Both the position numbers and the translations under genes were made by a program. The notes under the pieces were generated by a model, which had not been told where the DNA came from, did no database searches, and was given only the letters and a program-made list of their open reading frames with translations. Of a stretch of 64,000 nt of DNA, positions 40,905-50,519 are shown in pieces. Source of the stretch: Streptomyces flaveolus (GTDB lineage Bacteria; Actinomycetota; Actinomycetes; Streptomycetales; Streptomycetaceae). Numbering within the stretch: position 1 is the stretch's first letter; every line of letters starts with the position of its first letter. The stretch spans positions 1-64,000 of the forward strand of contig NZ_JNWV01000026.1 of assembly GCF_000716535.1 (NCBI RefSeq), read 5' to 3'.

Positions 40905-41720
40905 TCAGTCGTGCCAGGCGCCGAGGTCCTCCAGCAGCCGCTGGAGGGGCTCGAAGACGCCCGGCGACCCGGCCACGGTCAGGTCCCGTGACGGCCGCTC
41001 TCCGGGCCGCCCGCCGGTCTGCGCGCCGGCCTCCCGGGCGATCAGGTCACCCGCCGCGAAGTCCCACGCGTGCAGCCCCCGCTCGTAGTACCCGTCGAGC
41101 CGGCCGCAGGCCACGTCGCACAGGTCCACCGCCGCCGAGCCCCCGCGCCGGATGTCCCGCAGCACGGGGATCAGCCGGGCGGCGATCTCGGCCTGGTGGG
41201 TGCGGACCTCGGTGACGTAGTTGAAGCCGGTGGAGACCAGGGCCTGGTCCAGCGGGGGCGCGGGGCGGCAGGCGAGCGCCCGCTCGCCCTGCCACGCGCC
41301 CGTGGCCCAGGCGCCGCCGCCGCGCACCGCGTGGTACGTCTCGCCGCGCATCGGAGCCGCGACGACCCCGACGACGGTCTCGCCGTCCTGCTCGGCGGCG
41401 ATGGACACCGCCCAGGTCGGCAGGCCGTACAGGTAGTTGACCGTGCCGTCCAGCGGGTCGATCACCCAGCGGATGCCGCTCGTGCCCTCGAGGGAGGCGC
41501 CCTCCTCGCCGAGGAAGCCGTCGTCGGGGCGCTGTCCGGAGATCAGTTCGGTGATCAGCTTCTCCGCCGCGATGTCCATCTCGGTGACGACGTCGATGGG
41601 GCTGGACTTGGTCTTCGCCACGGCCAGGTCGGCGGGGCGGCCGTCGCGCAGCAGCTCGCCGGCGCGGCGGGCGGCCTCCTTGGCCAGTTCGAGCAGGTCC
41701 TGGTGCAGGGCGTCGGTCAC
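40905..41720 (-). CDS. suhB: Inositol monophosphatase family protein
   Basis: Mg-dependent phosphatase of 271 residues, SuhB/IMPase family, dephosphorylating inositol-1-phosphate or related sugar phosphates. Metal-binding motifs are visible: GEEGASL (first Glu), WVIDPLDGTVNYLYGLP (Asp-x-Leu-Asp-Gly) and WDFAAGDLIAREAG (C-terminal Asp). The GTG start at 41720 has GAGGAG five bases upstream. Its gene is eight bases after hemH, on the same strand. The rank in the core block matches suhB (Rv2701c) of mycobacteria, from memory; the exact substrate is not proven. Confidence 0.92.
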   Translation of the reverse strand: MTDALHQDLLELAKEAARRAGELLRDGRPADLAVAKTKSSPIDVVTEMDIAAEKLITELISGQRPDDGFLGEEGASLEGTSGIRWVIDPLDGTVNYLYGLPTWAVSIAAEQDGETVVGVVAAPMRGETYHAVRGGGAWATGAWQGERALACRPAPPLDQALVSTGFNYVTEVRTHQAEIAARLIPVLRDIRRGGSAAVDLCDVACGRLDGYYERGLHAWDFAAGDLIAREAGAQTGGRPGERPSRDLTVAGSPGVFEPLQRLLEDLGAWHD

Positions 41721-41728
41721 GGGTCTCC

Positions 41729-42856
41729 TCACGCGTAGGGGCTGTCGGCGCCCGCGGCGGCGGGGCGCGGGGCGCGGGCCGGGCAGCAGCCGACCGGGCA
41801 GACCTGGTGGCTGGGGCCGAGCGCGCCCAGGGCACAGGGGGTGACCTCCTGGCCGCGCTCCACGGCGGCCCGCTCCAGGATCAGCTCGCGGACGGCCGCG
41901 GCGAACCGCGGGTCGGCGCCAACGGTTGCCGAGCGGCGCACTGGCAGGCCCAGTTCCTCGGCCTTGGCCTTCGCCTCGGTGTCGAGGTCGTAGAGGACCT
42001 CCATGTGGTCGGAGACGAAGCCGATGGGGGCCATGACGACGGCCGGGACACCGGCGGCGTGCCGCTCCTCCAGGTGGTCGCAGATGTCCGGTTCCAGCCA
42101 GGGGATGTGCGGGGCGCCGGAGCGGGACTGGTAGACGAGCCGCCAGGGATGGTCGACGCCCGTGCGCTCGCGGACGGCGTCGGCGATCAGCTGGGCCACG
42201 TCCAGGTGCTGCTCGACGTAGGCACCGCCCTCGCCGTGGGACTCGACGGGGCCGGAGGTGTCGGCGGCGGAGGTCGGGATGGAGTGGGTGGTGAAGGCGA
42301 TGTGGGCGCCCGCGCGGACGTCCTCGGGAAGGTCGGCGAGGGAGCGCAGCACACCGTCGATCATGGGTTCGACGAAGCCGGGGTGGTTGAAGTAGTGCCG
42401 CAGCTTGTCGATCCTCGGCAGCTCCAGGCCCTCGGCCTCCAGGGCGGCCAGCGCGTCGGCGAGGTTCTCCCGGTACTGGCGGCAGCCCGAGTAGGAGGCG
42501 TAGGCACTGGTGGCGAGGACCAGGATGCGGCGGCGGCCGTCGCCGACCATCTCGCGCAGCGTGTCCGTCAGGTACGGCGCCCAGTTGCGGTTGCCCCAGT
42601 AGACCGGCAGCTCCAGGCCGTGGTCGGCGAAGTCCTTGCGCAGGGCGTCCAGCAGGGCGCGGTTCTGGGCGTTGATGGGGCTGACCCCGCCGAACAGGAA
42701 GTAGTGCTGCCCGACCTCCTTGAGGCGTTCCTTGGGGATGCCGCGCCCGCGCGTGACGTTCTCCAGGAACGGGACCACGTCGTCCGGGCCTTCGGGGCCG
42801 CCGAAGGAGAGCAGGAGCAGGGCGTCGTACGGGGTGGGATCGAGCGCGTCTGGCAT
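41729..42856 (-). CDS. hemH: Ferrochelatase (coproporphyrin type)
   Basis: Iron insertion enzyme of 375 residues for haem synthesis; actinobacteria use it on coproporphyrin III (CpfC). Motifs: [15 protein letters not shown] at the start, [12 protein letters not shown] with the catalytic His, and the Glu-bearing stretch at the metal site. Four Cys that could hold the actinobacterial [2Fe-2S] cluster are present: one in SGCRQY and a C-terminal cluster ([18 protein letters not shown]). The ATG at 42856 is chosen over a longer frame that runs into the promoter. The inositol phosphatase gene follows eight bases later. No other haem genes lie here. Confidence 0.94.
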   Translation of the reverse strand: MPDALDPTPYDALLLLSFGGPEGPDDVVPFLENVTRGRGIPKERLKEVGQHYFLFGGVSPINAQNRALLDALRKDFADHGLELPVYWGNRNWAPYLTDTLREMVGDGRRRILVLATSAYASYSGCRQYRENLADALAALEAEGLELPRIDKLRHYFNHPGFVEPMIDGVLRSLADLPEDVRAGAHIAFTTHSIPTSAADTSGPVESHGEGGAYVEQHLDVAQLIADAVRERTGVDHPWRLVYQSRSGAPHIPWLEPDICDHLEERHAAGVPAVVMAPIGFVSDHMEVLYDLDTEAKAKAEELGLPVRRSATVGADPRFAAAVRELILERAAVERGQEVTPCALGALGPSHQVCPVGCCPARAPRPAAAGADSPYA

Positions 42857-43028
42857 GAGTCGATCCTGCCACCCGGCACTGACAGCGGGGAAACGCCGGG
42901 GTGAAGAGTCAGGTTCAAATCGGTTTGATGCGGTTTCTCCGGATGTCATAACGGGTGCAATTAGGATGCCCTCACTCGTAAGCTGTATCAGCCGCATTCG
43001 CGCCTTACCGAGCCGCTCCGGAGACCAC

Positions 43029-44267
43029 GTGCCCAGCCCCTACAGAGCCCTGTTCGCCGAGCCCGGCACCAAGGCCTTCTCCGCCGCGGGATTCATCGGG
43101 CGGATGCCGCTGTCGATGATGGGCATCGGCGTCGTCACGATGGTCTCCCAGCTCACCGGGCGGTACGGCCTCGCGGGCGCCCTGTCGGCCACCATCGCCC
43201 TGTCCGCCGCCGCGATCGGCCCGCGGATCTCCCGGCTGGTGGACCGGCACGGCCAGCGCCGGGTGCTGCGCCCCGCGACCCTGGTGGCCCTGGTGGCGGC
43301 GGCCGGGCTGCTGCTCGCCGCCCACTTCCGGTGGCCGGACTGGGTGCTGTTCGTCTGCGCGGCCGGGATCGGCTCGGTGCCGAGTCTGGGCGCGATGATC
43401 CGGGCCCGCTGGGCCGCGCTGTACCGGGGCACCCCGAAGCTGCACACCGCCTACTCGTTCGAGTCGGTCGTGGACGAGGTGTGCTTCATCTTCGGGCCGA
43501 TCATCTCCATCGGCCTGTCCACGGCCTGGTTCCCGGAGGCGGGCCCCCTGCTCGCCGCCTGCTTCCTGGCGGCCGGCGTCTTCTGGCTGACCACCCAGCG
43601 CGCCACCGAGCCGGCCCCGCATCCGCGCGAGCCGCAGGGCGGCGGCAGCGCCCTGCGCGCGGCGGGGCTGAAGGTGCTGGTGGCGACCTTCGTGGCGACG
43701 GGCGCGATCTTCGGAGCCGTGGACGTGGTCACCGTCGCCTTCGCCGACGAGCGCGGTCACAAGGGCGCCGCGAGCGTGGTCCTGGCGGTGTACGCGGCCG
43801 GTTCCTGTGTCGCGGGAGTGGTCTTCGGACTGCTGCGTTTCAGCGGTGCGCCGGAACGTCGCTGGTTGCTGGGCGTGGCGGCGATGGCCGTGAGTATGAT
43901 CCCCCTCCTACTGGTCGGAAACTTGCCGCTTCTGGCCGTGGCGCTGTTCGTGGCGGGACTGTCCATCGCACCGACGATGATCACGACGATGTCCCTCATC
44001 GAAGAGCACGTACCGCGCGCGCAGCTCACCGAGGGCATGACCTGGGTGAGCACCGGCCTCGCCGTCGGCATCGCGGTCGGTTCCTCCGTGGCCGGCTGGG
44101 TGATCGACGCGGCCGGGGCACGGGCCGGGTACGGGGTTCCGGCCGTGTCCGGGGCCGTCGCGGTCGCGGTCGGTTTCCTCGGGTACCGCCGGCTGCGCAG
44201 GCCGGCCTCGGGTCGGGGAGGCACCGTTGAGCAGCACAGCGAACGGGAAGAACGGCACCTGGCGTAA
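43029..44267 (+). CDS. MFS transporter
   Basis: Twelve-helix MFS permease of 412 residues. The first loop region ([18 protein letters not shown]) and the loop 2-3 segment ([17 protein letters not shown]) carry the family pattern. The GTG at 43029 is preferred since GGAGA lies six bases before it. The last 41 bases overlap the start of the following FAD oxidase gene, in another frame, so the two are translationally coupled and possibly related in function. Substrate unknown; an efflux role is plausible. Confidence 0.85.
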   Translation: MPSPYRALFAEPGTKAFSAAGFIGRMPLSMMGIGVVTMVSQLTGRYGLAGALSATIALSAAAIGPRISRLVDRHGQRRVLRPATLVALVAAAGLLLAAHFRWPDWVLFVCAAGIGSVPSLGAMIRARWAALYRGTPKLHTAYSFESVVDEVCFIFGPIISIGLSTAWFPEAGPLLAACFLAAGVFWLTTQRATEPAPHPREPQGGGSALRAAGLKVLVATFVATGAIFGAVDVVTVAFADERGHKGAASVVLAVYAAGSCVAGVVFGLLRFSGAPERRWLLGVAAMAVSMIPLLLVGNLPLLAVALFVAGLSIAPTMITTMSLIEEHVPRAQLTEGMTWVSTGLAVGIAVGSSVAGWVIDAAGARAGYGVPAVSGAVAVAVGFLGYRRLRRPASGRGGTVEQHSEREERHLA

Positions 44268-45546
44268 CTGGGGCGGCAATGTCTCCGCCCGGCCCGCCCG
44301 GCAGGTCACGCCGGCCTCGGTGGAAGAGCTGGCCGGTGCGGTGAGCCGGGCCCGGGAGGACGGCCTGAAGGTGAAGGCGGTCGGCACCGGGCACTCCTTC
44401 ACCTCGATCGCCGCCACCGACGGTGTGTTGATACGCCCTCAACTGTTGACCGGTATACGCACCATCGACCGGGCGTCCATGACGGTCACGGTGGAGGCGG
44501 GCACCCCGCTCAAGAGACTCAACGCCGCTCTCGCGCGCGAGGGCCTCTCGCTCACCAACATGGGCGACATCATGGAGCAGACCGTGTCCGGGGCCACCAG
44601 CACGGGCACGCACGGCACCGGCCGCGCGTCGGGCTCCATCGCCGCCCAGATCAAGACACTGGAACTGGTCACGGCCGACGGCTCGGTGCTCACCTGTTCC
44701 GAGAAGGAGAACCCGGAGGTCTTCGCGGCGGCCCGCATCGGCCTCGGCGCCCTGGGCATCGTCACCGCGATCACCTTCGCCGTGGAGCCGGTCTTCCTGC
44801 TCACCGCGCGGGAGGAACCCATGCCCTTCGAGCGGGTCCTCGCCGAGTTCGACGAGCTCTGGGCCGAGAACGAACACTTCGAGTTCTACTGGTTCCCGCA
44901 CACCGGCAACACCAACACCAAGCGGAACAACCGCAGCGCCGGCCCCGAGCAGCCGGTGGCACCGCTGGCGGGCTGGATCGAGGACGAGTTCCTCTCCAAC
45001 GGCGTCTTCCAGGTGGCCCAGTGGGTCGGCCGCGCGGCCCCCGCGACCGTTCCGGCGATCGCGCGGATCGCCAGCAGGGCCCTGTCCGCGCGGACGTACA
45101 CGGACATCCCTTACAAGGTCTTCACCTCACCGCGCCGGGTGCGCTTCGTGGAGATGGAGTACGCCGTCCCGCGCGCGGCCCTGGTGGAGACGCTGCGCGA
45201 GCTGAAGGCCATGGTCGACCGCTCCGGGCTGCGCGTCAGCTTCCCGGTCGAGGTGCGCACCGCCCCGGCCGACGACATCACCCTGTCCACCGCCTCCGGC
45301 CGGGACAGCGCCTACATCGCCGTGCACATGTTCCGGGGCACGCCGTACCAGGCGTACTTCACCGCCGCCGAGCGGATCTTCACCGCGCACGAGGGGCGTC
45401 CGCACTGGGGCAAGGTGCACACGCGGGACGCGGAGTACTTCGACCGGGTGTACCCGCGCTTCGGCGAGTTCACCGCGCTGCGGGATCGTCTGGACCCGGA
45501 CCGGCTGTTCCAGAACGACTATCTGCGGAGGGTTCTGGGGGCGTAG
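44227..45546 (+). CDS. FAD-linked sugar-1,4-lactone/alditol oxidase
   Basis: FAD-binding (PCMH-type) oxidase of 439 residues of the L-gulonolactone/D-arabinono-lactone/alditol oxidase family, oxidising a sugar alcohol or lactone with O2. The N-terminal FAD domain has VGTGHSFTSIAATDG, in which the His probably binds FAD covalently, and SGATSTGTHGTG. The C-terminal domain contains WGKVHTRDAEYF, the substrate-site signature of this family (HWGK). TTG start: GGGAGG lies five bases upstream, making it a firm choice. The gene begins inside the MFS gene; its last 77 bases are overlapped by the convergent gene at 45470. Confidence 0.9.
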   Translation: MSSTANGKNGTWRNWGGNVSARPARQVTPASVEELAGAVSRAREDGLKVKAVGTGHSFTSIAATDGVLIRPQLLTGIRTIDRASMTVTVEAGTPLKRLNAALAREGLSLTNMGDIMEQTVSGATSTGTHGTGRASGSIAAQIKTLELVTADGSVLTCSEKENPEVFAAARIGLGALGIVTAITFAVEPVFLLTAREEPMPFERVLAEFDELWAENEHFEFYWFPHTGNTNTKRNNRSAGPEQPVAPLAGWIEDEFLSNGVFQVAQWVGRAAPATVPAIARIASRALSARTYTDIPYKVFTSPRRVRFVEMEYAVPRAALVETLRELKAMVDRSGLRVSFPVEVRTAPADDITLSTASGRDSAYIAVHMFRGTPYQAYFTAAERIFTAHEGRPHWGKVHTRDAEYFDRVYPRFGEFTALRDRLDPDRLFQNDYLRRVLGA

Positions 45547-46249
45547 ACGTCGCGGCCGACGGGCTGGGCGCACTGGGCGTGGGGACCGGGGTGGTGGGGA
45601 CGCCGCTCGGTTCTCCGCTCCGCCCGGAGTCCGGCTGCCCGGTCGGCTGCCCGCCGGGCGAGTCGCCGGGCGCCGGGGGCGCACTGTGGCTCGTGCCACC
45701 GCCGGTGGAGGGCGCGCGCTCCGGGGACGGGGTACCCGAAGGGGCGGGAGTCTCCTCGGACTTGGCGCCGGCGGAGCCCCGGCCGGTGACGGCGTCGCTG
45801 ACCGTCGTACCCGTACCGCCGCTGAAGTTGTTCCCGGAGACCAGCTCGTAGGCCGTGATGCCGGCCAGCGTGACCCCGAAGACCAGGGCGGCGGCGACCA
45901 GCGGGCGGCGCCGGCTCCTGGCCCGCGCGCGGTAGACGGTGCCCTCGGTGAACTCACCCGGCGGCGGGGACCCTTGCCGCCCCGGTGCCCACGCCTCCCG
46001 CTCCACCGGCGGCCGGGCCGCCACCGCGGTCTTCTCCCGGAGCTGCTCCCCGGTCCGCTTGAAGAAGTGCTGGAAGACCGAGCCGCCGCAGGTGGCGACG
46101 ACGCTGACGACACCCGCGCCGAGGATCGTGCCGTACACCCCGAAGTACGAAGCCAGTTTGGCCGCCACCACCGCCGCCAGGGCGCTGCCCGCGACCTGGG
46201 GGACGTTCAGGTCGATCCGCTTCCGACCCGTATCGGGCGTCTCACGCAT
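45470..46249 (-). CDS. Hypothetical membrane protein with Ser/Pro/Thr-rich exterior
   Basis: Protein of about 259 residues. Two membrane helices near the N-terminus (VPQVAGSALAAVVAAKLASY and GTILGAGVVSVVATCGGSV) are followed by a cytoplasmic linker, a third helix (RPLVAAALVFGVTLAGITAYEL) and an extracellular tail of about 110 residues rich in Ser, Pro, Thr and Gly. I recognise no domain; streptomycetes carry many proteins of this layout. ATG at 46249 is used, although a GTG at 46282 is also possible. Its 3' end overlaps the FAD oxidase gene by 77 bases, and the codon bias in that overlap must serve both. Confidence 0.7.
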   Translation of the reverse strand: MRETPDTGRKRIDLNVPQVAGSALAAVVAAKLASYFGVYGTILGAGVVSVVATCGGSVFQHFFKRTGEQLREKTAVAARPPVEREAWAPGRQGSPPPGEFTEGTVYRARARSRRRPLVAAALVFGVTLAGITAYELVSGNNFSGGTGTTVSDAVTGRGSAGAKSEETPAPSGTPSPERAPSTGGGTSHSAPPAPGDSPGGQPTGQPDSGRSGEPSGVPTTPVPTPSAPSPSAATSTPPEPSADSRSGTAGPGPDDPAAR

Positions 46250-46749
46250 ACCCGGAACTTGCCTGCCTTTCCCATGCCTCACTGAACACTTGCCGCAGTC
46301 GACGACATTGACCGACCGACTGCACGAGAAAGGGACGTACGGACGAAACCATTAGTTCCGTTTCTGGTGATTGCGTGAAGTTCGCCACGTTCATGATCCA
46401 CAAAACCGGTTGCGGACGGCCAAGTCGCACGCCTTGCCAGAAGTTGGGCGGCGCGCCAATCCACGCACGTGGTCCAAATGGAGTACTGTTGCGAGCCCTG
46501 GGTCCGGTCTCCCACCAGGGTGCCCGCGGCCTTGCAGGATCGCCGGGAGGGGGCTAGTTGCACAGGGTGACGGAGTTGGTCACTTAGCGTTGCGAACAGG
46601 TAACCGTGCCATAACGGCGGTCCCGGGCCCGTGCCCGACACGCCGGGCAACTCGGCAAGGTTGTGGCAGGCTGCACCCGGGCAGGCCACACTCGACTAGC
46701 GGAAGCAGCGACGCACGTGACGTCGGCAGGCACCACCCGGGAGGTCCCC
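46250..46749. other. 500-bp promoter region of sepH
   Basis: Divergent intergenic region, AT-richer than its surroundings at 46340-46450. Short frames within it lack ribosome binding sites and GC-biased codons. It presumably holds the promoters of sepH and of the membrane-protein gene; I see no clear repeat beyond a five-base inverted pair GTGAC/GTCAC near 46568-46584. Confidence 0.4.
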
Positions 46750-47790
46750 ATGCCCGAACTGCGTGTCGTGGCCGTCTCGAATGACGGCACACGGCTGGTG
46801 CTGAAGGCTGCCGACTCTACGGAGTACACGCTTCCGATCGACGAACGGCTCCGCGCCGCCGTCCGCGGCGACCGGCCCCGCCTCGGCCAGATCGAGATCG
46901 AGGTCGAGAGCCATCTGCGCCCGCGGGACATCCAGGCGCGGATACGAGCCGGTGCCACGGCGGAAGAGGTCGCGCAGCTCGCCGGCATCCCCGTCGACCG
47001 GGTACGGCGCTTCGAGGGTCCGGTACTGGCCGAACGCGCCTTCATGGCCGAGCGGGCCCGCAAGACCCCGGTCCGCCGCCCCGGCGAGAACTCCGGCCCG
47101 CTGCTCGGCGAGGCCGTGCAGGAGCGGCTGCTGCTGCGCGGCGCCGAGAAGGACACCGTGCAGTGGGACTCCTGGCGCCGCGACGACGGCACCTGGGAGG
47201 TCCTCCTCGTCTACCGGGTCGCGGGCGAACCGCACTCGGCGAGCTGGACGTACGACCCGCCCCGGCGGCTCGTCCAGGCCGTCGACGACGAGGCGCGCTC
47301 GCTGATCGGCGAGTCCGACGACCTCGCCGTTCCGGAGCCGAGCTTCCCGTTCGTCCCGCGGATCGCCCGGCTGCCGCGCGAGCGCTCCATGGACCGCGCC
47401 CTCGACCGGAGCGACCGGGAACGGCCCAGCCTGCCCGCGCCGTCGTCGGAACCGGCCGAGGAGAGCACGGGCGAACGCGACTCGCTGACCAGCCTGCTGG
47501 AGGCCGTGCCGAGCTTCCGGGGCGACCTGGTGGTCCCGGAACGCCCGTCGGAGCCCGTGGAGGAGACCGAGGAGGAGCCCGCCGCCGAGGAGCCGCCGGC
47601 GCCCGCCGCGTCCGCCGGCTCCGCCTACGCGGACGTCCTCATGCCGCGCTCCGTCGGCAGCCACCGTGACCGGCTCATCGGCGCGACCGACCGGCAGGCC
47701 GAGGCCGACGGCGTACGCCCCGGCCGCCGCGCCGCCGTGCCCAGTTGGGACGAGATCGTGTTCGGCACGCGCCGCAAGAAGCAGGAGTAG
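46750..47790 (+). CDS. sepH: SepH septation protein
   Basis: Actinobacterial cell-division protein of 346 residues (formerly DUF3071), which stimulates FtsZ assembly during sporulation septation in streptomycetes. The N-terminal domain (about 1-80) begins MPELRVVAVSNDGTRLVLK and includes a helix-turn-helix (TAEEVAQLAGIPVDRVRRFEG). A middle segment (DGTWEVLLVYRV, WTYDP) and a long acidic, Pro/Glu-rich linker follow, with a short conserved C-terminal end (SWDEIVFGTRRKKQE). The ATG at 46750 has GGGAGG nine bases upstream. It is monocistronic, with a strong terminator. Confidence 0.95.
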   Translation: MPELRVVAVSNDGTRLVLKAADSTEYTLPIDERLRAAVRGDRPRLGQIEIEVESHLRPRDIQARIRAGATAEEVAQLAGIPVDRVRRFEGPVLAERAFMAERARKTPVRRPGENSGPLLGEAVQERLLLRGAEKDTVQWDSWRRDDGTWEVLLVYRVAGEPHSASWTYDPPRRLVQAVDDEARSLIGESDDLAVPEPSFPFVPRIARLPRERSMDRALDRSDRERPSLPAPSSEPAEESTGERDSLTSLLEAVPSFRGDLVVPERPSEPVEETEEEPAAEEPPAPAASAGSAYADVLMPRSVGSHRDRLIGATDRQAEADGVRPGRRAAVPSWDEIVFGTRRKKQE

Positions 47791-47804
47791 GACTGTCGTA
47801 ACGA

Positions 47805-47841
47805 CGGACGAGGGGGCACGCCGCGCGTGCCCCCTCGTCCG
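47805..47841. terminator. Bidirectional terminator, 17-bp stem
   Basis: CGGACGAGGGGGCACGC (47805-47821) is perfectly complementary to 47825-47841, with a three-base loop, between the convergent sepH and rhodanese genes. Confidence 0.85.
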
Positions 47842-47850
47842 GCTGCCCGG

Positions 47851-48702
47851 TTACTGCGGATCGGCCCCCACCGCCACCGGCCGGGACGGGTCCCCGGACC
47901 ACTCGGACCAGGAACCGACGTACAGGGCCGCCGGAATGCCCGCCACGGCCAGCGCGAGGACCTCGTGGGCGGCGGAGACGCCCGAACCGCAGTACACGCC
48001 CACCTCGGCGTCCTCGGAGACCCCCAGGGCCTTGAAGCGGTCCCTCAGCTCCGCCGCGGGCAGGAAGCGGCCGTCGGGGCCCACGTTCTCCGTCGTCGGT
48101 GCCGACACCGCGCCCGGGATGTGCCCGCCCACCCGGTCGATCGGCTCCACCTCACCGCGGTACCGCTCCCCCGCGCGGGCGTCCAGCAGCACACCCGTGC
48201 GAGCGAGGGCCGCGGCCCCGTCCGCGTCCAGCAACCCCGCCGCGCCCGGCGTCGGCTCGAAGTCGCCCTCGGCCGGGACCGGCGTCCCGGTGGACAACTC
48301 GCCCTCCCAGGACGGCAACCCGCCGTCGAGGACCCGCACGTCCGGGTGACCCGTCCAGTGCAGCAGCCACCACGCGCGCGCGGCGGCCCAGCCCTGCCCG
48401 CCGTCGTACACGACGACCGGCCGGGCCGCCGACACGCCCGCGCGGCGCATCGCGGCACCGAACTCCGCCAGGTCGGGCAGCGGATGCCGGCCGTGCGCGC
48501 CGGGCGCGGCGGCCAGCTCCCGGTCCAGGTCGACGAAGACCGCGCCGGGGAGGTGGCCGGCCGCGTACTCGGCGCGCCCGTCGAAGGCCGGCGCGCCCGC
48601 GGCCTTCGCCGTGCTCAGCTGCCAGCGCACGTCCAGCAGCACCGGCGGGTTGCCGCCGGTCAGCTCGTGTGCGAGTTCGGATGCGGTGATGATGGCTCTC
48701 AT
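47851..48702 (-). CDS. Two-domain rhodanese (sulfurtransferase)
   Basis: Thiosulfate or 3-mercaptopyruvate sulfurtransferase of 283 residues with two rhodanese domains. The N-terminal inactive domain shows LLDVRWQLS and GHLPGAVFVDLDRELA. The C-terminal active domain shows LLDARAGERYRGE, GHIPGAVSAP and the catalytic loop VYCGSGVSA, whose Cys is persulfurated. I place the start at 48702, since AAGGA is seven to eight bases upstream; the ATG at 48711 lies directly against that sequence. Convergent to sepH and divergent from the VOC protein gene. Confidence 0.92.
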   Translation of the reverse strand: MRAIITASELAHELTGGNPPVLLDVRWQLSTAKAAGAPAFDGRAEYAAGHLPGAVFVDLDRELAAAPGAHGRHPLPDLAEFGAAMRRAGVSAARPVVVYDGGQGWAAARAWWLLHWTGHPDVRVLDGGLPSWEGELSTGTPVPAEGDFEPTPGAAGLLDADGAAALARTGVLLDARAGERYRGEVEPIDRVGGHIPGAVSAPTTENVGPDGRFLPAAELRDRFKALGVSEDAEVGVYCGSGVSAAHEVLALAVAGIPAALYVGSWSEWSGDPSRPVAVGADPQ

Positions 48703-49020
48703 GGCGTCCATCCTTACGCCAGGGGTGGCCGCGGCGTCCAGGTCCCGCTACTCTGCTCGGCCGGACACGCTCGATCACCGGGTGTACGTGATCGAGCACA
48801 TGCTGTACAGCCGACGGACACCCGTCGGCCATCGTCAGGAAGCGGCGAGAGACGGCAGACCGGGCATCCTCCCGGAGGTACGGCCGAGCGGCGCGGTACG
48901 GCCCCGCGGCACCGCGGAGGATGCGGGCACCGGCACGGGCGTACGCGCCGGCGGCGTGGACACCCTTCCGGGGAGCGGAAGCGACACGGCCACCACGAGG
49001 GGCCGAGGAGAGAGTGATCG
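48703..49020. other. 318-bp divergent intergenic region
   Basis: Separates the rhodanese gene from the VOC protein gene. It contains a perfect ten-base inverted repeat (48769-48797). No gene is supported. Confidence 0.4.
48769..48797. promoter_or_regulatory. Perfect inverted repeat, candidate operator
   Basis: GCTCGATCAC (48769-48778) and GTGATCGAGC (48788-48797) form an exact 10-bp inverted repeat around a nine-base spacer. It lies 67 bp upstream of the rhodanese start, in the promoter zone, consistent with binding of a dimeric regulator. Confidence 0.5.
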
Positions 49021-49809
49021 ATGACCGAACGGGAGTCGGCCGGTCCGCACGCGCGGCGCGTGCCCGGCACGCCCTGCTGGGTGAGCCTGATGGTGCACGC
49101 GCTGGACACCACCGAGGAGTTCTACGGTGAGCTGTTCGGCTGGGAGTTCCTGCCGGGCCCGCAGCAGCTCGGGCCCTATGTGCGGGCGCTGCTGGACGGG
49201 CGGGAGGTCGCCGGCATGGGCCAGCTGTCGCCGGACCGCCGGCTGCCGGTCGCCTGGACGCCGTACTTCGCCTCGGACGACGTGGACCAGACCGCGGACA
49301 CCGTACGGCTGTGCGGCGGCACGCTGGCCGTCGGGCCGCTGGACGCGGCCGAGGCCGGGCGGATGGCGATCGCCTCCGACCCCTCCGGGGCGGTGTTCGG
49401 GATCTGGCAGGGCTCCGCGCATCTCAGCACGTCGATCACCGGCGTACCCGGCACGCCCGTCTGGAACGAACTGGTCACCTTCGAGACGGAGAGCGTCGCC
49501 AAGTTCTACAAGAGCGTGTTCGGCTACGAGGAGGAGCCGGTGGTCTCCGCCGACTTCGACTATCTGACCCTGCGCCTCGACGGCCGTCCGGTGGCCGGGC
49601 TGCACGGCGTCGGCCACGGCCTGCCCCGGGACCGGGGCCCGTACTGGCGGACGTACTTCGAGGTCGCCGACCTCGCCGAAACGCTGCGGCAGGTCACCGG
49701 CCTGGGCGGCCGGATCCTCAAGCCGGCCCACGACAGCCCGCACGGGCGGCTGGCGACGGTGGCGGACCCGGAGGGCGCCGAGTTCACGGTGGTCCAGGAT
49801 CCGAGCTGA
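49021..49809 (+). CDS. Two-domain VOC (glyoxalase-like) protein
   Basis: Vicinal-oxygen-chelate fold protein of 262 residues with two tandem glyoxalase/bleomycin-resistance-like modules (about 12-125 and 135-262). Each module starts with a G/PGTPxWxxL stretch (PGTPCWVSLM; PGTPVWNELV) and contains EFYGELFGWEF or KFYKSVFGYEE. It could be a hydroxylase-like or drug-binding protein; no enzyme specificity is evident. ATG at 49021. Convergent with thymidine kinase, four bases apart. Confidence 0.88.
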   Translation: MTERESAGPHARRVPGTPCWVSLMVHALDTTEEFYGELFGWEFLPGPQQLGPYVRALLDGREVAGMGQLSPDRRLPVAWTPYFASDDVDQTADTVRLCGGTLAVGPLDAAEAGRMAIASDPSGAVFGIWQGSAHLSTSITGVPGTPVWNELVTFETESVAKFYKSVFGYEEEPVVSADFDYLTLRLDGRPVAGLHGVGHGLPRDRGPYWRTYFEVADLAETLRQVTGLGGRILKPAHDSPHGRLATVADPEGAEFTVVQDPS

Positions 49810-49813
49810 GCGC

Positions 49814-50473
49814 TCAGGGGGTCCCGTAGGACGGGACGGGCAGCACGTCCGGGGACAGGGCCGCCGCGCGGGCCGTCGCCGCGGTCATCCGGCGCCGGTG
49901 GTGGCGCCGGCACAGCACCTCGTACCCGACGTGGCCCGCGGACTGGTTGACGTCGCCGACGACCACCTGGGCGCCCTCGACCACCATCTCGCCGTCCACC
50001 GTGCGGGCGTTGTGCGTGGCGCGTGCGCCGCACCAGCACAGCGCCTCCACCTGAAGCACCTCGATCCGGTCGGCCAGCTCCACCAGCCGCTGGGAGCCGG
50101 GGAACAGCTTGGAGCGGAAGTCGGTGGTGATGCCGAAGGCGAACACGTCCAGGCCGAGGTCGTCCACCACGCGCGCGAGCTGGTCTATCTGCTCGGGGGC
50201 GAGGAACTGCGCCTCGTCCGCGATCACATAGTCGGCCCGGCCGCCCCGCGAGAGGTGGTCCACGAGATAGGCGTACAGGTCCTGGCCGTCCTCGACCTCC
50301 ACCGCGTCGGTGACCAGGCCCAGCCGGGAGGACAGCTTGCCTTCGCCGGCCCGGTCGTCCCGGGTGAAGATCATGCCGGCCAGGCCGCGCGCGGAGCGGT
50401 TGTGCTCGATCTGCAGAGCCAGCGTCGACTTCCCGCAGTCCATCGTTCCGGAGAAGAACACCAGCTCGGGCAT
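49814..50473 (-). CDS. tdk: Thymidine kinase
   Basis: Type II (TK1-like) thymidine kinase of 219 residues, phosphorylating thymidine with ATP for nucleotide salvage. Walker A is SGTMDCGKST; the DEAQF box gives the catalytic base region; the lasso domain zinc ligands are in LCWCGARA and VLCRRHH. The length and the single-domain layout are normal. It lies 46 bp downstream of the phosphodiesterase-like gene on the same strand, probably in one operon with the DUF5998 gene. Confidence 0.95.
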   Translation of the reverse strand: MPELVFFSGTMDCGKSTLALQIEHNRSARGLAGMIFTRDDRAGEGKLSSRLGLVTDAVEVEDGQDLYAYLVDHLSRGGRADYVIADEAQFLAPEQIDQLARVVDDLGLDVFAFGITTDFRSKLFPGSQRLVELADRIEVLQVEALCWCGARATHNARTVDGEMVVEGAQVVVGDVNQSAGHVGYEVLCRRHHRRRMTAATARAAALSPDVLPVPSYGTP

Positions 50474-50519
50474 GAGGAGTTGAGCACCTTTCGGCGAGTC
50501 GCTGAGGAGGGCGGACGGT

